Shown in pieces: positions 1 through 5,402 of a DNA stretch of 5,402 nt. Position 1 is the stretch's first letter, and every line of letters begins with the position of its first letter. The translations under genes and the position numbers were made by a program. Under the pieces are notes generated by a model that did not search any database, was not told where the DNA came from, and worked only from the letters and a program-made list of their open reading frames with translations. This DNA comes from Methylococcaceae bacterium. Lineage in GTDB: Bacteria; Pseudomonadota; Gammaproteobacteria; Methylococcales; Methylomonadaceae. Location: positions 1-5,402 of the forward strand of contig JAUYMX010000226.1 in the NCBI GenBank assembly GCA_030699345.1. Direction: 5' to 3'.

Positions 1-145
1 GATCACAAACAACACTGGTGAAATAAATATCGCCAGTGTCTTCATCTTCCAGCTTGTGTAAACAGCATTTACCGCATCCATCGCACAATGACTCCCATTC
101 CTCGGTAGTCATTTCGGACAGCGTCTTCTCTTTCCAAAAACTCAT
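1..145 (-). CDS. ycgN: UPF0260 / YcgN-like cysteine-cluster protein, 5' part only
   Basis: Only the N-terminal 48 codons lie in the window; the gene continues past the left edge. The translation starts MSFWKEKTLSEM and contains an EWESLCDGCGKCCLHKL stretch with C21, C24, C27 and C28, then DEDTGDIYFTSVVC. This closely matches the start of the E. coli YcgN (UPF0260) family, whose CxxCxxCC cluster places it with proteins thought to bind a metal ion (iron or zinc). The biochemical role of the family is not established. The ATG at 145 is preferred because the family begins close to this FW-x-KTL motif and because it lies 5 nt after the stop codon of the upstream stress-protein gene. The ribosome site is poor: an AGGA lies about 12 nt upstream, inside the end of the preceding gene, so translation may be coupled. 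Identification is confident, function is not. Confidence 0.85.
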   Translation of the reverse strand, partial: MSFWKEKTLSEMTTEEWESLCDGCGKCCLHKLEDEDTGDIYFTSVVCD

Positions 146-150
146 GAGGC

Positions 151-594
151 TTATGCGTCCTGTAAGCGCACAGCCAGCACATCGCAGCGGGCATGGTGTA
201 ATACGGCATTAGCAGTTGAGCCTAACAACAATGCCAGGCCATGCCGACCATGCGAGCCCACTACAATTAAATCTGCCTGAATTTTCTCGACAAGCTCGGT
301 AATTTCCTGCTTGGGAGCCCCCCAAATCAACCAGCGATTAGCCTGAGCAACCCCAAGCTGATCAGCAACTTCCATAAATTTGGCCTTTTCAATCTCCAAT
401 AACTCATTATCTGAATCTTCAGTCAGCGAAATGATAGTGCCGTAACTGGTATCCGGCATTGGAATATTATCCAACACATGGACAATACTTAAATCTGCCT
501 GACTTGTTTTTGCCAGGCTTTTGGCTTTACTGGCAACCTCGATACCATGCTCGGAAAAATCGATCGCCAGTAATATATGTTGATACACGCTCAT
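151..594 (-). CDS. Universal stress protein, UspA family
   Basis: A 147-residue single-domain Usp protein, the usual length for the family. These are cytoplasmic, normally dimeric Rossmann-like proteins induced by starvation or other stress; many bind ATP. Visible marks are the first beta strand HILLAIDFS (D12 is at the position that contacts adenine in ATP-binding members), SIVHV at 36-40, and the C-terminal nucleotide-loop motif GSHGRHGLALLLGST (G113, G116, G125-S126) followed by the last strand DVLAVRL. The classical ATP-type motif is G-2x-G-9x-G(S/T). Here the second spacer is 8 residues, so ATP binding is likely but not certain. The ATG at 594 lies 32 nt after the thiC stop with only a weak AAGCGA-like ribosome site, and the stop is 5 nt before the ycgN-like start, suggesting one minus-strand transcript. 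It resembles other gammaproteobacterial UspA-like proteins more than E. coli UspA itself, so no gene symbol is given. Confidence 0.93.
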   Translation of the reverse strand: MSVYQHILLAIDFSEHGIEVASKAKSLAKTSQADLSIVHVLDNIPMPDTSYGTIISLTEDSDNELLEIEKAKFMEVADQLGVAQANRWLIWGAPKQEITELVEKIQADLIVVGSHGRHGLALLLGSTANAVLHHARCDVLAVRLQDA

Positions 595-626
595 TCGCTT
601 AGACCGACTCAGTGAGTTCTTATGAA

Positions 627-2498
627 TTAGACTTTATGGTAAATGTCCGCGCCTTCCTCAAGGAATTGTTTAGATTTTTCATCCATTCCCAGTTTAAGCG
701 CTTCAGTTTCGTCCTTAATACCCTTAGCAGCAGCGTAGTCACGAACATCCTGGCTAATTTTCATCGAACAAAAATGTGGTCCACACATAGAGCAGAAATG
801 CGCAACCTTTGCTGAATCTTTAGGCAAGGTTTCATCGTGAAATTCACGGGCTTTTTCAGGATCAAGACCAATATTAAATTGATCTTCCCAACGGAATTCG
901 AATCGCGCTTTAGACATCGCGTTGTCACGCGCTTGTGCACCTGGATGACCTTTGGCCAAATCGGCAGCATGTGCGGCGATCTTGTATGTAACAATCCCTT
1001 CGCGCACATCTTGCTTATTTGGCAAGCCTAAATGTTCTTTTTGGGTCACGTAGCACAACATCGCACAACCGTACCAACCAATATTTGCCGCACCGATGGC
1101 TGAAGTAATATGATCGTAACCAGGGGCAATATCAGTAGTCAGAGGCCCTAACGTATAAAATGGTGCTTCTCCGCATTCTTCCAACTGCTTTTCCATGTTG
1201 ACCTTAATCATGTGCAACGGCACATGGCCTGGACCTTCGATCATGGTCTGTACATCATGTTCCCAAGCAATTTTTGTCAATTCGCCCAAGGTTTCCAACT
1301 CGCCAAATTGCGCTTCATCATTGGCATCGTAAATTGAGCCAGGACGCAAACCATCACCTAACGAGAAGGACACGTCATAGGCTTTCATGATTTCGCAGAT
1401 TTCTTCAAAATGTGTATATAAAAAGCTCTCTGTGTGATGCGCCAAACACCATTTAGCCATGATCGAGCCGCCACGCGACACGATACCGGTCATTCGTTTA
1501 GCGGTTAACGGTACATGATGTAAACGGACTCCAGCATGGATAGTAAAATAATCGACGCCCTGCTCAGCTTGCTCAATTAAGGTATCCCTAAAGATTTCCC
1601 AAGTCAGATCTTCCGCCTTACCATTTACTTTTTCCAATGCTTGATAAATAGGCACTGTACCGATTGGCACTGGTGAATTGCGTAATATCCACTCACGAGT
1701 TTCGTGGATATTTTTGCCTGTCGACAAATCCATAATAGTGTCACCGCCCCAGCGGATACCCCAGAGCATTTTTTCGACTTCTTCATCAATGGAAGAAGTC
1801 ACAGCCGAGTTGCCCAGATTGCCGTTGATTTTAACCAAGAAATTACGCCCAATAATCATCGGCTCCAATTCTGGATGATTGATATTACAAGGAATAATCG
1901 CACGACCTCTGGCGACTTCAGATCGAACAAATTCCGGGGTAATCACATCAGGGATGGAAGCACCAAAAGAATCTCCTGGATGCTGGTCTTTCCATAAATG
2001 GCGCATTTCTTCCATTTTCTGGTTTTCACGAATGGCGATATATTCCATTTCCGGCGTGATAATGCCTTGTCTTGCATAGTGCATTTGCGAAACGTTCTTG
2101 CCCGCTTTGGCGCGACGCGGTTTGCGTATATGCTCAAAACGCAAACTAGCAGTTGCTGGATCGTTCAATCGCTGAAGGCCGAATTCTGAACTCGGACCGG
2201 ATAATTCTTCAGTATCATTGCGCTCTGCTATCCAAGCTGAACGGATGGCACTCAATCCTTTTTTAAGATCGACCTCTACATTTGGATCGGTATAAACGCC
2301 AGAAGTATCGTATACATACAAGGGCGGATTTTTCTCTGCTCCAAAATGTACGGGGGTGTCTGACAAGGTAATCTTACGCATCGGAACCTGTATATCAGGA
2401 CGAGATCCTTGAACATAGATTTTTTCCGATGCCGGGTACGAATCAATTTTTACGCTACGGTTATCGGTAGACGTATCTTCTTTAAGGACAGCGCTCAT
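627..2498 (-). CDS. thiC: Phosphomethylpyrimidine synthase ThiC
   Basis: ThiC is a radical SAM enzyme that rearranges 5-aminoimidazole ribotide into 4-amino-5-hydroxymethyl-2-methylpyrimidine phosphate, the pyrimidine precursor of thiamin, in the cytoplasm. The 623-residue length fits the long proteobacterial form with an N-terminal extra domain (about 1-140). The core is easily recognised: GNLGNSAVTSS (226-236), GGDTIMDLSTG (251-261), SRGGSIMAKW (341-350), SLGDGLRPGS (379-388), EGPGHVPLH (421-429) and TQKEHLGLP (485-493). H425 and H489 sit where family members bind a metal ion. The C-terminal CSMCGPHFC (C569, C572, C577) is the unusual CX2CX4C motif that holds the 4Fe-4S cluster. The ATG at 2498 is supported by GGAG at 2505-2508, 6 nt upstream. 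A TPP riboswitch lies in the leader. All recognised motifs are present with no frameshift. Confidence 0.98.
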   Translation of the reverse strand: MSAVLKEDTSTDNRSVKIDSYPASEKIYVQGSRPDIQVPMRKITLSDTPVHFGAEKNPPLYVYDTSGVYTDPNVEVDLKKGLSAIRSAWIAERNDTEELSGPSSEFGLQRLNDPATASLRFEHIRKPRRAKAGKNVSQMHYARQGIITPEMEYIAIRENQKMEEMRHLWKDQHPGDSFGASIPDVITPEFVRSEVARGRAIIPCNINHPELEPMIIGRNFLVKINGNLGNSAVTSSIDEEVEKMLWGIRWGGDTIMDLSTGKNIHETREWILRNSPVPIGTVPIYQALEKVNGKAEDLTWEIFRDTLIEQAEQGVDYFTIHAGVRLHHVPLTAKRMTGIVSRGGSIMAKWCLAHHTESFLYTHFEEICEIMKAYDVSFSLGDGLRPGSIYDANDEAQFGELETLGELTKIAWEHDVQTMIEGPGHVPLHMIKVNMEKQLEECGEAPFYTLGPLTTDIAPGYDHITSAIGAANIGWYGCAMLCYVTQKEHLGLPNKQDVREGIVTYKIAAHAADLAKGHPGAQARDNAMSKARFEFRWEDQFNIGLDPEKAREFHDETLPKDSAKVAHFCSMCGPHFCSMKISQDVRDYAAAKGIKDETEALKLGMDEKSKQFLEEGADIYHKV

Positions 2499-2556
2499 GT
2501 TTATCTCCAGAATTCAAAAACAAGGCGCAGGAGGAAGTTTGGGGCTTTCCTACGCC
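2499..2556 (-). promoter_or_regulatory. Expression platform of the TPP riboswitch with thiC ribosome binding site
   Basis: The leader between the aptamer and thiC contains the ribosome site GGAG (2505-2508). Two mutually exclusive pairings are visible in the RNA. In the first, GGCGUAGGA from the aptamer's 3' side (2548-2556) pairs over 9 bp, with one G-U pair, to UCCUGCGCC (2524-2532), leaving a 15-nt loop. In the second, CUCC (2530-2533) pairs with the ribosome site GGAG. Because 2530-2532 is shared, TPP-stabilised aptamer folding would free CUCC to mask the ribosome site, while the ligand-free RNA would keep it open. This fits the OFF-switch logic of translation-controlled thiC leaders. The masking helix is only 4 bp, so the mechanism is inferred. 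Confidence 0.55.
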
Positions 2557-2638
2557 GGTATTAACCGGGCTCAGGTTCAAAGGGTTTCTCTCAGCCAACA
2601 GTACCTAATAAGCCATTACAGTCAGCACCCCTAGCCTT
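2541..2638 (-). promoter_or_regulatory. TPP riboswitch (thi-box) aptamer upstream of thiC
   Basis: Read on the minus strand, the thi-box signatures appear in order: GGGGUGCU (2624-2631), CUGAGA (2589-2594), ACCCUUUGAACCUGA (2571-2585), a perfect P5-type hairpin CCGG-UUAAUA-CCGG (2555-2568) and the conserved CGUAGGAA (2547-2554). A short closing helix P1 can form between GGCU (2633-2636) and AGCC (2543-2546). This is the aptamer that binds thiamin pyrophosphate and lowers expression of thiamin genes. It ends about 45 nt before the thiC start codon, the standard place. The identification rests on multiple conserved blocks in the right order and spacing. Confidence 0.97.
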
Positions 2639-2926
2639 TACGGATGTGGAGCTAAGTTAAAGGATAATCCAGGTGAATGCAAGCTTGCCTGGGAACAGAT
2701 AGAACACAAATACTTTCAAAAACTCCTTGAAACAATCATCAAAATTTATCCAAAGAAATAAAAATATCAACAAGGTATTTTTACAAAAACGTTACAGAAA
2801 CATGCTTAATTTATTAACTGCATCCTATTATGCTCAGGCGTGTGCAAGGAATATTCAAAATAGACACGCTTAAAGCAAACATCGCAAACTGCAAAAAACC
2901 CAGAAAAATGATTTTTCACACCAGCA
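2639..2926. other. Divergent intergenic region between the thiC leader and minC
   Basis: This AT-rich stretch of almost 290 bp has no credible gene. It must hold the thiC promoter at its left side and probably a minC promoter. For the plus strand, two weak elements are seen: TTTACA (2780-2785) with CTTAAT 19 nt later (2805-2810), and an isolated -10-like TATTAT (2826-2831) without a good -35. A small inverted repeat TTAAT-TT-ATTAA (2806-2817) lies between them. A perfect 10-bp palindrome GCAAGCTTGC (2679-2688) is flanked by CCAGG (2669-2673) and CCTGG (2688-2692). No known regulator site was recognised. Confidence 0.5.
2654..2682 (-). promoter_or_regulatory. Possible promoter of the thiC transcript
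   Basis: On the minus strand, TTGCAT (2677-2682) and TAACTT (2654-2659) are separated by 17 nt and would start transcription just upstream of the riboswitch. Each box matches the sigma-70 consensus only partly. An alternative -10, TATCCT (2661-2666), matches better but has no good -35. The position is right for a thiC promoter, but the sequence match is weak. Confidence 0.25.
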
Positions 2927-3709
2927 ATGTTAGAATTAACACAATTTCTGACTAGCCTGACTCAACGGATGCCGACAGATTCTCAACACTCAAACTACCA
3001 TCCCCCAGCTTTAGAATTCAAAAGCACTACTTTCTCAGTGCCTGTTTTGGTATTAGCTAACAACGACATCGTAATTATTGAACACCAATTACAGGAAAAA
3101 ATTCAGTTAGCACCAGAGTTTTTTAAACACTCCCCAGTGGTCATAGACCTACAGGAACTAAATAAGCAAGATTTAAACATTGAGATTAGCGAGCTCGTTA
3201 ATATGCTGCGCAGCTTAGATTTTTTACCCATAGGCATACGTGGCGCAACAACCCAGCAACTTAAAAAAGCTTTAGAGCTTGCTATCCCAGCGCACACTGG
3301 ACAGAATCAAGCACCTTTAACTACAGACAATACAAAACCACAACCTGTAAAGCCTACACCGGTAGCTGAACCTTCTCCCAGCACAGCAAGCACCACACTA
3401 ATTGCCCAACCTATTCGATCTGGTCAGCGCATTTATGCCCATGGCGACTTAATTGTGCTAGCTCAAGTGAGTGCAGGCGCAGAAATTCTTGCTGAAGGCA
3501 ACATACACGTATACGGTTCATTAAGAGGCAGGGCCTTAGCTGGTGTTCAAGGCAATATCGAAGCGCGTATTTTTTGCTCGGACTTACAGGCTGAGCTAAT
3601 CTCTATTGCCGGAACATACAAAATAAGCGAAGATCTTACTGAAACAGTTCGCAATCGTCCTGTTCAGATCTGCCTACAAAACAATACCTTAACTATTAAA
3701 GATCTTTAA
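2927..3709 (+). CDS. minC: Septum site-determining protein MinC
   Basis: MinC is the cytoplasmic inhibitor of FtsZ assembly; MinD brings it to the membrane at the poles so that division occurs at midcell. The N-terminal domain starts near PALEFKSTTFSVPVLVL (about 27-43) with the family-typical APEFFKHSPVVIDL (62-75). A Pro/Thr/Gln-rich linker (about 123-158) leads to the C-terminal beta-helix domain: PIRSGQRIYAHGDLIV (162-177), SAGAEILAEGNIHVYG (182-197), GRALAG (201-206) and AELISIAGTY (222-231). The RSGQ motif (164-167) is the conserved MinD-contact region in characterised MinC. The length of 260 aa is slightly above the usual 230-250. The start is uncertain: neither the ATG at 2927 nor the in-frame ATG at 2969 (Met15, giving 246 aa) has a clear ribosome site. 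The shorter form would fit the family equally well or better. First gene of minCDE; minD follows after 24 nt. Confidence 0.96.
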   Translation: MLELTQFLTSLTQRMPTDSQHSNYHPPALEFKSTTFSVPVLVLANNDIVIIEHQLQEKIQLAPEFFKHSPVVIDLQELNKQDLNIEISELVNMLRSLDFLPIGIRGATTQQLKKALELAIPAHTGQNQAPLTTDNTKPQPVKPTPVAEPSPSTASTTLIAQPIRSGQRIYAHGDLIVLAQVSAGAEILAEGNIHVYGSLRGRALAGVQGNIEARIFCSDLQAELISIAGTYKISEDLTETVRNRPVQICLQNNTLTIKDL

Positions 3710-3733
3710 AAAACCATTACCACGGAGAAAAAA

Positions 3734-4543
3734 GTGGCGCGAATTATAGTTGTAACATCAGGCAAAGGCGGCGTTGGTAAAACCACTACAAGCGCCGCTA
3801 TCGCCATGGGCCTTGCTAAAAGAGGACATAAAACAGCAGTCATAGATTTCGACGTAGGCTTACGAAATCTCGATTTAATCATGGGTTGTGAACGCCGAGT
3901 AGTTTATGATTTTGTTAATGTTATCAATGGCGAAGCCACACTTAACCAAGCATTAATACGCGATAAAAACTGTAATCAGTTATATATTTTGCCTGCATCA
4001 CAAACCCGAGATAAAGACGCCCTCTCTCAAGAAGGTGTTGGTAGAATTCTGGACGAGCTAAAAAAAGACTTTAAATATATCGTATGCGACTCTCCTGCCG
4101 GTATCGAAAGAGGCGCATTTTTAGCAATGTATTATGCCGACGATGCCTTTATAGTAACTAACCCCGAAGTATCTTCGGTAAGAGATTCAGATCGAATGCT
4201 AGGCATTCTTTCCAGCAAGTCGCGCCGTGCAGAACATAATGAAGAGCCCATTAAAGAGTACTTATTACTGACTCGCTACTCCCCAGAAAGAGTAAAATTA
4301 GGCGAAATGCTAAGTGTCGATGATGTACAGGAAATATTATCATTGCATTTATTAGGCGTGATACCGGAGTCAAAGTCAGTTTTAAACGCTTCAAATTCCG
4401 GCACACCAGTTATTCTTGATGAAAAAAGTGATGCGGGGCAAGCTTACGCTGACGTGATTGCTCGCTACTTAGGCGAAGACCGGCCGCACCGTTTTATTGA
4501 TGAAAAAAAGGGTTTATTCGGAAAACTTTTCGGGAGTAAGTGA
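3734..4543 (+). CDS. minD: Septum site-determining protein MinD, membrane ATPase
   Basis: MinD is a deviant-Walker ParA/MinD-type ATPase that dimerises with ATP on the membrane, recruits MinC and is released by MinE, giving pole-to-pole oscillation. All landmarks are present: the deviant Walker A GKGGVGKTT (10-18, signature K11, catalytic-loop K16), the switch I region with D38/D40 in IDFDVGLRNLDL (37-48), Walker B YIVCDSPAGIE (115-125), and the C-terminal amphipathic membrane-targeting helix KKGLFGKLFGSK (258-269). The length of 269 aa is normal. The start is GTG at 3734, chosen because MARIIVVTSGKGG is the usual N terminus and GGAG (3724-3727) lies 6 nt upstream. The TGA stop shares its last base with the minE ATG (TGATG), implying translational coupling. 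No missing key residue. Confidence 0.98.
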   Translation: MARIIVVTSGKGGVGKTTTSAAIAMGLAKRGHKTAVIDFDVGLRNLDLIMGCERRVVYDFVNVINGEATLNQALIRDKNCNQLYILPASQTRDKDALSQEGVGRILDELKKDFKYIVCDSPAGIERGAFLAMYYADDAFIVTNPEVSSVRDSDRMLGILSSKSRRAEHNEEPIKEYLLLTRYSPERVKLGEMLSVDDVQEILSLHLLGVIPESKSVLNASNSGTPVILDEKSDAGQAYADVIARYLGEDRPHRFIDEKKGLFGKLFGSK

Positions 4544-4806
4544 TGAGTTTACTTGATTATTTTAGGACGTCGAAAACAAGCTCAGCGTCACTTGACAAAG
4601 AAAGACTACAAATCCTAGTTGCTCATGAACGTACATCACGAAATCAGCCATCATACTTGCCGCAATTACAAAAAGAACTACTGGAAGTTATTCGCAAATA
4701 TGTCAGTATCGACCAAGATGCTATCTCAGTAAATTTTGAACAAGATGATAACCAAGAAACGCTTGAGCTAAATATTGTCCTACCCGACACCAACAAAAAA
4801 TCGTAA
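4543..4806 (+). CDS. minE: Cell division topological specificity factor MinE
   Basis: MinE stimulates MinD ATPase, strips MinCD from the membrane and confines inhibition to the poles. The 87-residue product has the expected parts: an N-terminal membrane-binding segment MSLLDYF (1-7), the anti-MinCD helix/strand ERLQILVAHER (20-30), then the topological-specificity domain with LPQLQKELLEVIRKYV (39-54) and the final strand TLELNIVLP (73-81). The start is placed at ATG 4543 and not at the GTG at 4540, because GGGAG (4532-4536) gives a normal 6-nt spacing to the ATG but only 3 nt to the GTG, and because the family begins M-(S/A)-L-L-D. It overlaps the minD stop by one base. The next gene begins 34 nt downstream. 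Confidence 0.97.
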   Translation: MSLLDYFRTSKTSSASLDKERLQILVAHERTSRNQPSYLPQLQKELLEVIRKYVSIDQDAISVNFEQDDNQETLELNIVLPDTNKKS

Positions 4807-4840
4807 CATTTTTTTTCATTAAATTTAAAGGTACTTAAAC

Positions 4841-5038
4841 ATGTCTAATACAATTGGCGCAGCTGCTGGCAAAATATGGCATTTCTTGGAAAAGAATGGC
4901 CCCGCCAGCGTAACCAAAATTACTAGTGAAACAGGCTTAGGAAAAAACGATGTCCAACGCGCAATAGGCTGGCTAAGCAAAGAAAATAAATTGGTTATTG
5001 AAACAGTAGGCAGAACAGAAACTTTGTCACTGAAATAA
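4841..5038 (+). CDS. Small winged helix-turn-helix protein, DUF2582-like
   Basis: A 65-residue protein that looks like a single winged-helix domain. Helix 1 would be IGAAAGKIWHFLEKNG (5-20), followed by the turn helix SVTKITSETG (23-32), a recognition helix KNDVQRAIGWLSKE (35-48) and a beta wing KLVIETVGRTETLSLK (50-65). The AGKIW...LxxNGPASVTKI...RAIGWLxxE pattern resembles the DUF2582 family of short bacterial winged-helix proteins, whose function is unknown. The fold suggests nucleic-acid or protein binding, but nothing shows a target. The start ATG at 4841 is supported by AAAGG (4827-4831), 9 nt upstream. It lies 34 nt after minE on the same strand with no clear terminator between, so co-transcription with minCDE is plausible. 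A run of eight T (4809-4816) in the gap lacks a GC-rich hairpin. That it is a real gene is well supported; the family name is moderately sure. Confidence 0.88.
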   Translation: MSNTIGAAAGKIWHFLEKNGPASVTKITSETGLGKNDVQRAIGWLSKENKLVIETVGRTETLSLK

Positions 5039-5082
5039 TGCCTATAAGACACCACCAAATAAATTTTATGAGCCTAGAAAAG

Positions 5083-5150
5083 CCCTCTACACTTCGACAA
5101 GTCGAGTGCGAACGGGACTTAATATATTAATTAAGTTCCGTTCGTGGAGA
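5083..5150. repeat. Long imperfect palindrome, possible dispersed repeat and transcript end
   Basis: A 15-bp stem pairs CGAACGGGACTTAAT (5109-5123) with ATTAAGTTCCGTTCG (5130-5144) around a 6-nt loop; the only irregularity is one G-T position (G-U in RNA). Outside it, CTCTaCAC (5085-5092) can pair with GTGgAGAG (5144-5151) with one mismatch, and the left arm carries its own small hairpin TCGAC-AA-GTCGA (5094-5105). The left arm TTCGACAAG...GTGCGAACGG resembles the TTCGACAAGCTCAG...CGAACGG palindromes common as dispersed intergenic repeats in many proteobacteria. This resemblance is from memory. It lies 45 nt after the winged-helix gene and could stop or stabilise that transcript, but no T-run follows, so it is not a classical intrinsic terminator. 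Confidence 0.6.
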
Positions 5151-5160
5151 GCCGATTCAA

Positions 5161-5402
5161 CCATGGCCAGAGCTGAGGGTTAGAAATCATTATTTATAAA
5201 GTCATCGAGTACAAGATTCTCTAAGCAACGAGAAAAAATCAATAATAGATGACTAAAAAATAGGTAACTATTCAGCGTAACTCTCAAAAATAAAGCTTGA
5301 CAAGGTTTTGCATGGAAAATCGTTTTCAAAGTGGTTTTACCCAAAGGGCCCTTCATTGGCCTCATAGGCGTGAACGCTTTGCCGACACAGCCAGGCAAAC
5401 TC
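5161..5402. other. Right-edge region without a convincing gene, possibly a repeat or mobile-element edge
   Basis: No recognised protein is encoded here. On the minus strand an open frame enters from the right edge and ends at 5180; its part near the edge (PGCVGKAFTPMRPMKGPLGKTTLK) looks compositionally protein-like, but its lower part turns AT-rich and hydrophobic (SYLFFSHLLLIF). On the plus strand a short frame from ATG 5312, with AAGG 6 nt upstream, runs to the edge (MENRFQSGFTQRALHWPHRR...). A third plus frame is also open from 5301 to the edge. Several simultaneously open frames argue against a clear coding strand. The sequence changes character near GTAACTATTCAGCG (5264-5277), which could be the end of an inserted element; this is speculative. 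Confidence 0.35.

Noticed and set aside
612..2189. Several plus- and minus-strand open frames of 60-97 codons inside thiC
   Set aside because: They overlap an intact, strongly conserved thiC and have no recognisable motifs, so they are shadows of its reading frame.
2512..2556. Hairpin 2524-2556 followed by a U-rich stretch as an intrinsic terminator of the thiC leader
   Set aside because: The U-tract is interrupted (UUGUUUUUG), the stem uses aptamer bases so it would form when TPP is absent, and this would turn thiamin synthesis off when it is needed. An anti-anti-ribosome-site role is more consistent.
4793..4817. A-run and T-run around the minE stop as a terminator
   Set aside because: The only stem is A-T pairs between AAAAAA and TTTTTT with no GC-rich part, too weak for an intrinsic terminator.
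4825..5058. Minus-strand open frame opposite the winged-helix gene
   Set aside because: It is the antisense shadow of a well-supported plus-strand gene, with no family resemblance or ribosome site.
5297..5302. Perfect TTGACA as a -35 promoter box
   Set aside because: No acceptable -10 box lies 16-18 nt downstream; the hexamer alone is weak evidence.
5312..5402. Plus-strand start of a gene at ATG 5312 with AAGG 6 nt upstream
   Set aside because: Only 30 codons are visible, the protein is not recognised, and other frames on both strands are equally open; it is not called as a CDS.
1..5402. CRISPR array, tRNA, rRNA or novel defence system
   Set aside because: No spaced direct repeats, no tRNA-like cloverleaf and no nuclease, helicase or toxin-like genes were seen; the window is mainly housekeeping genes.

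Overview
The window looks like chromosomal DNA of a gammaproteobacterium with moderate, slightly AT-rich composition. The evidence is the minC-minD-minE order, a UPF0260 (YcgN-type) protein, a long proteobacterial ThiC behind a TPP riboswitch, and a universal stress protein of the GSHGRHGLALLLGS type. A methanotroph-like lineage (Methylococcales or a relative) is a guess from the feel of the proteins and of the palindromic repeat. It cannot be proven here.

Layout. Positions 1-2498 hold three genes on the minus strand, read right to left: thiC (623 aa), a universal stress protein (147 aa), and the first 48 codons of a ycgN-like gene that runs off the left edge. They are closely packed, with gaps of 32 and 5 nt, so they probably share a transcript. 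That transcript starts right of 2640 and passes through a complete TPP riboswitch at about 2541-2638. A divergent intergenic region (about 2639-2926) separates this unit from a plus-strand unit: minC (2927-3709), minD (3734-4543), minE (4543-4806) and a 65-aa winged-helix protein (4841-5038). The right end (5039-5402) holds a long imperfect palindrome (about 5083-5150) and then about 240 bp without a convincing gene, possibly the edge of a mobile or repeated element.

How the genes work together. ThiC makes the pyrimidine half of thiamin, and the riboswitch should shut it down when TPP is plentiful. The downstream genes may be carried along under the same control. MinC, MinD and MinE form the oscillating system that places the division septum at midcell. 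MinD recruits MinC (the FtsZ inhibitor) to the membrane, and MinE stimulates MinD ATPase. The small winged-helix protein sits 34 bp after minE and may be co-transcribed, but its function is unknown.

Most of the window is housekeeping DNA. The points most worth a second look are the riboswitch expression platform, the winged-helix gene behind minE, the palindromic repeat and the unexplained right edge.
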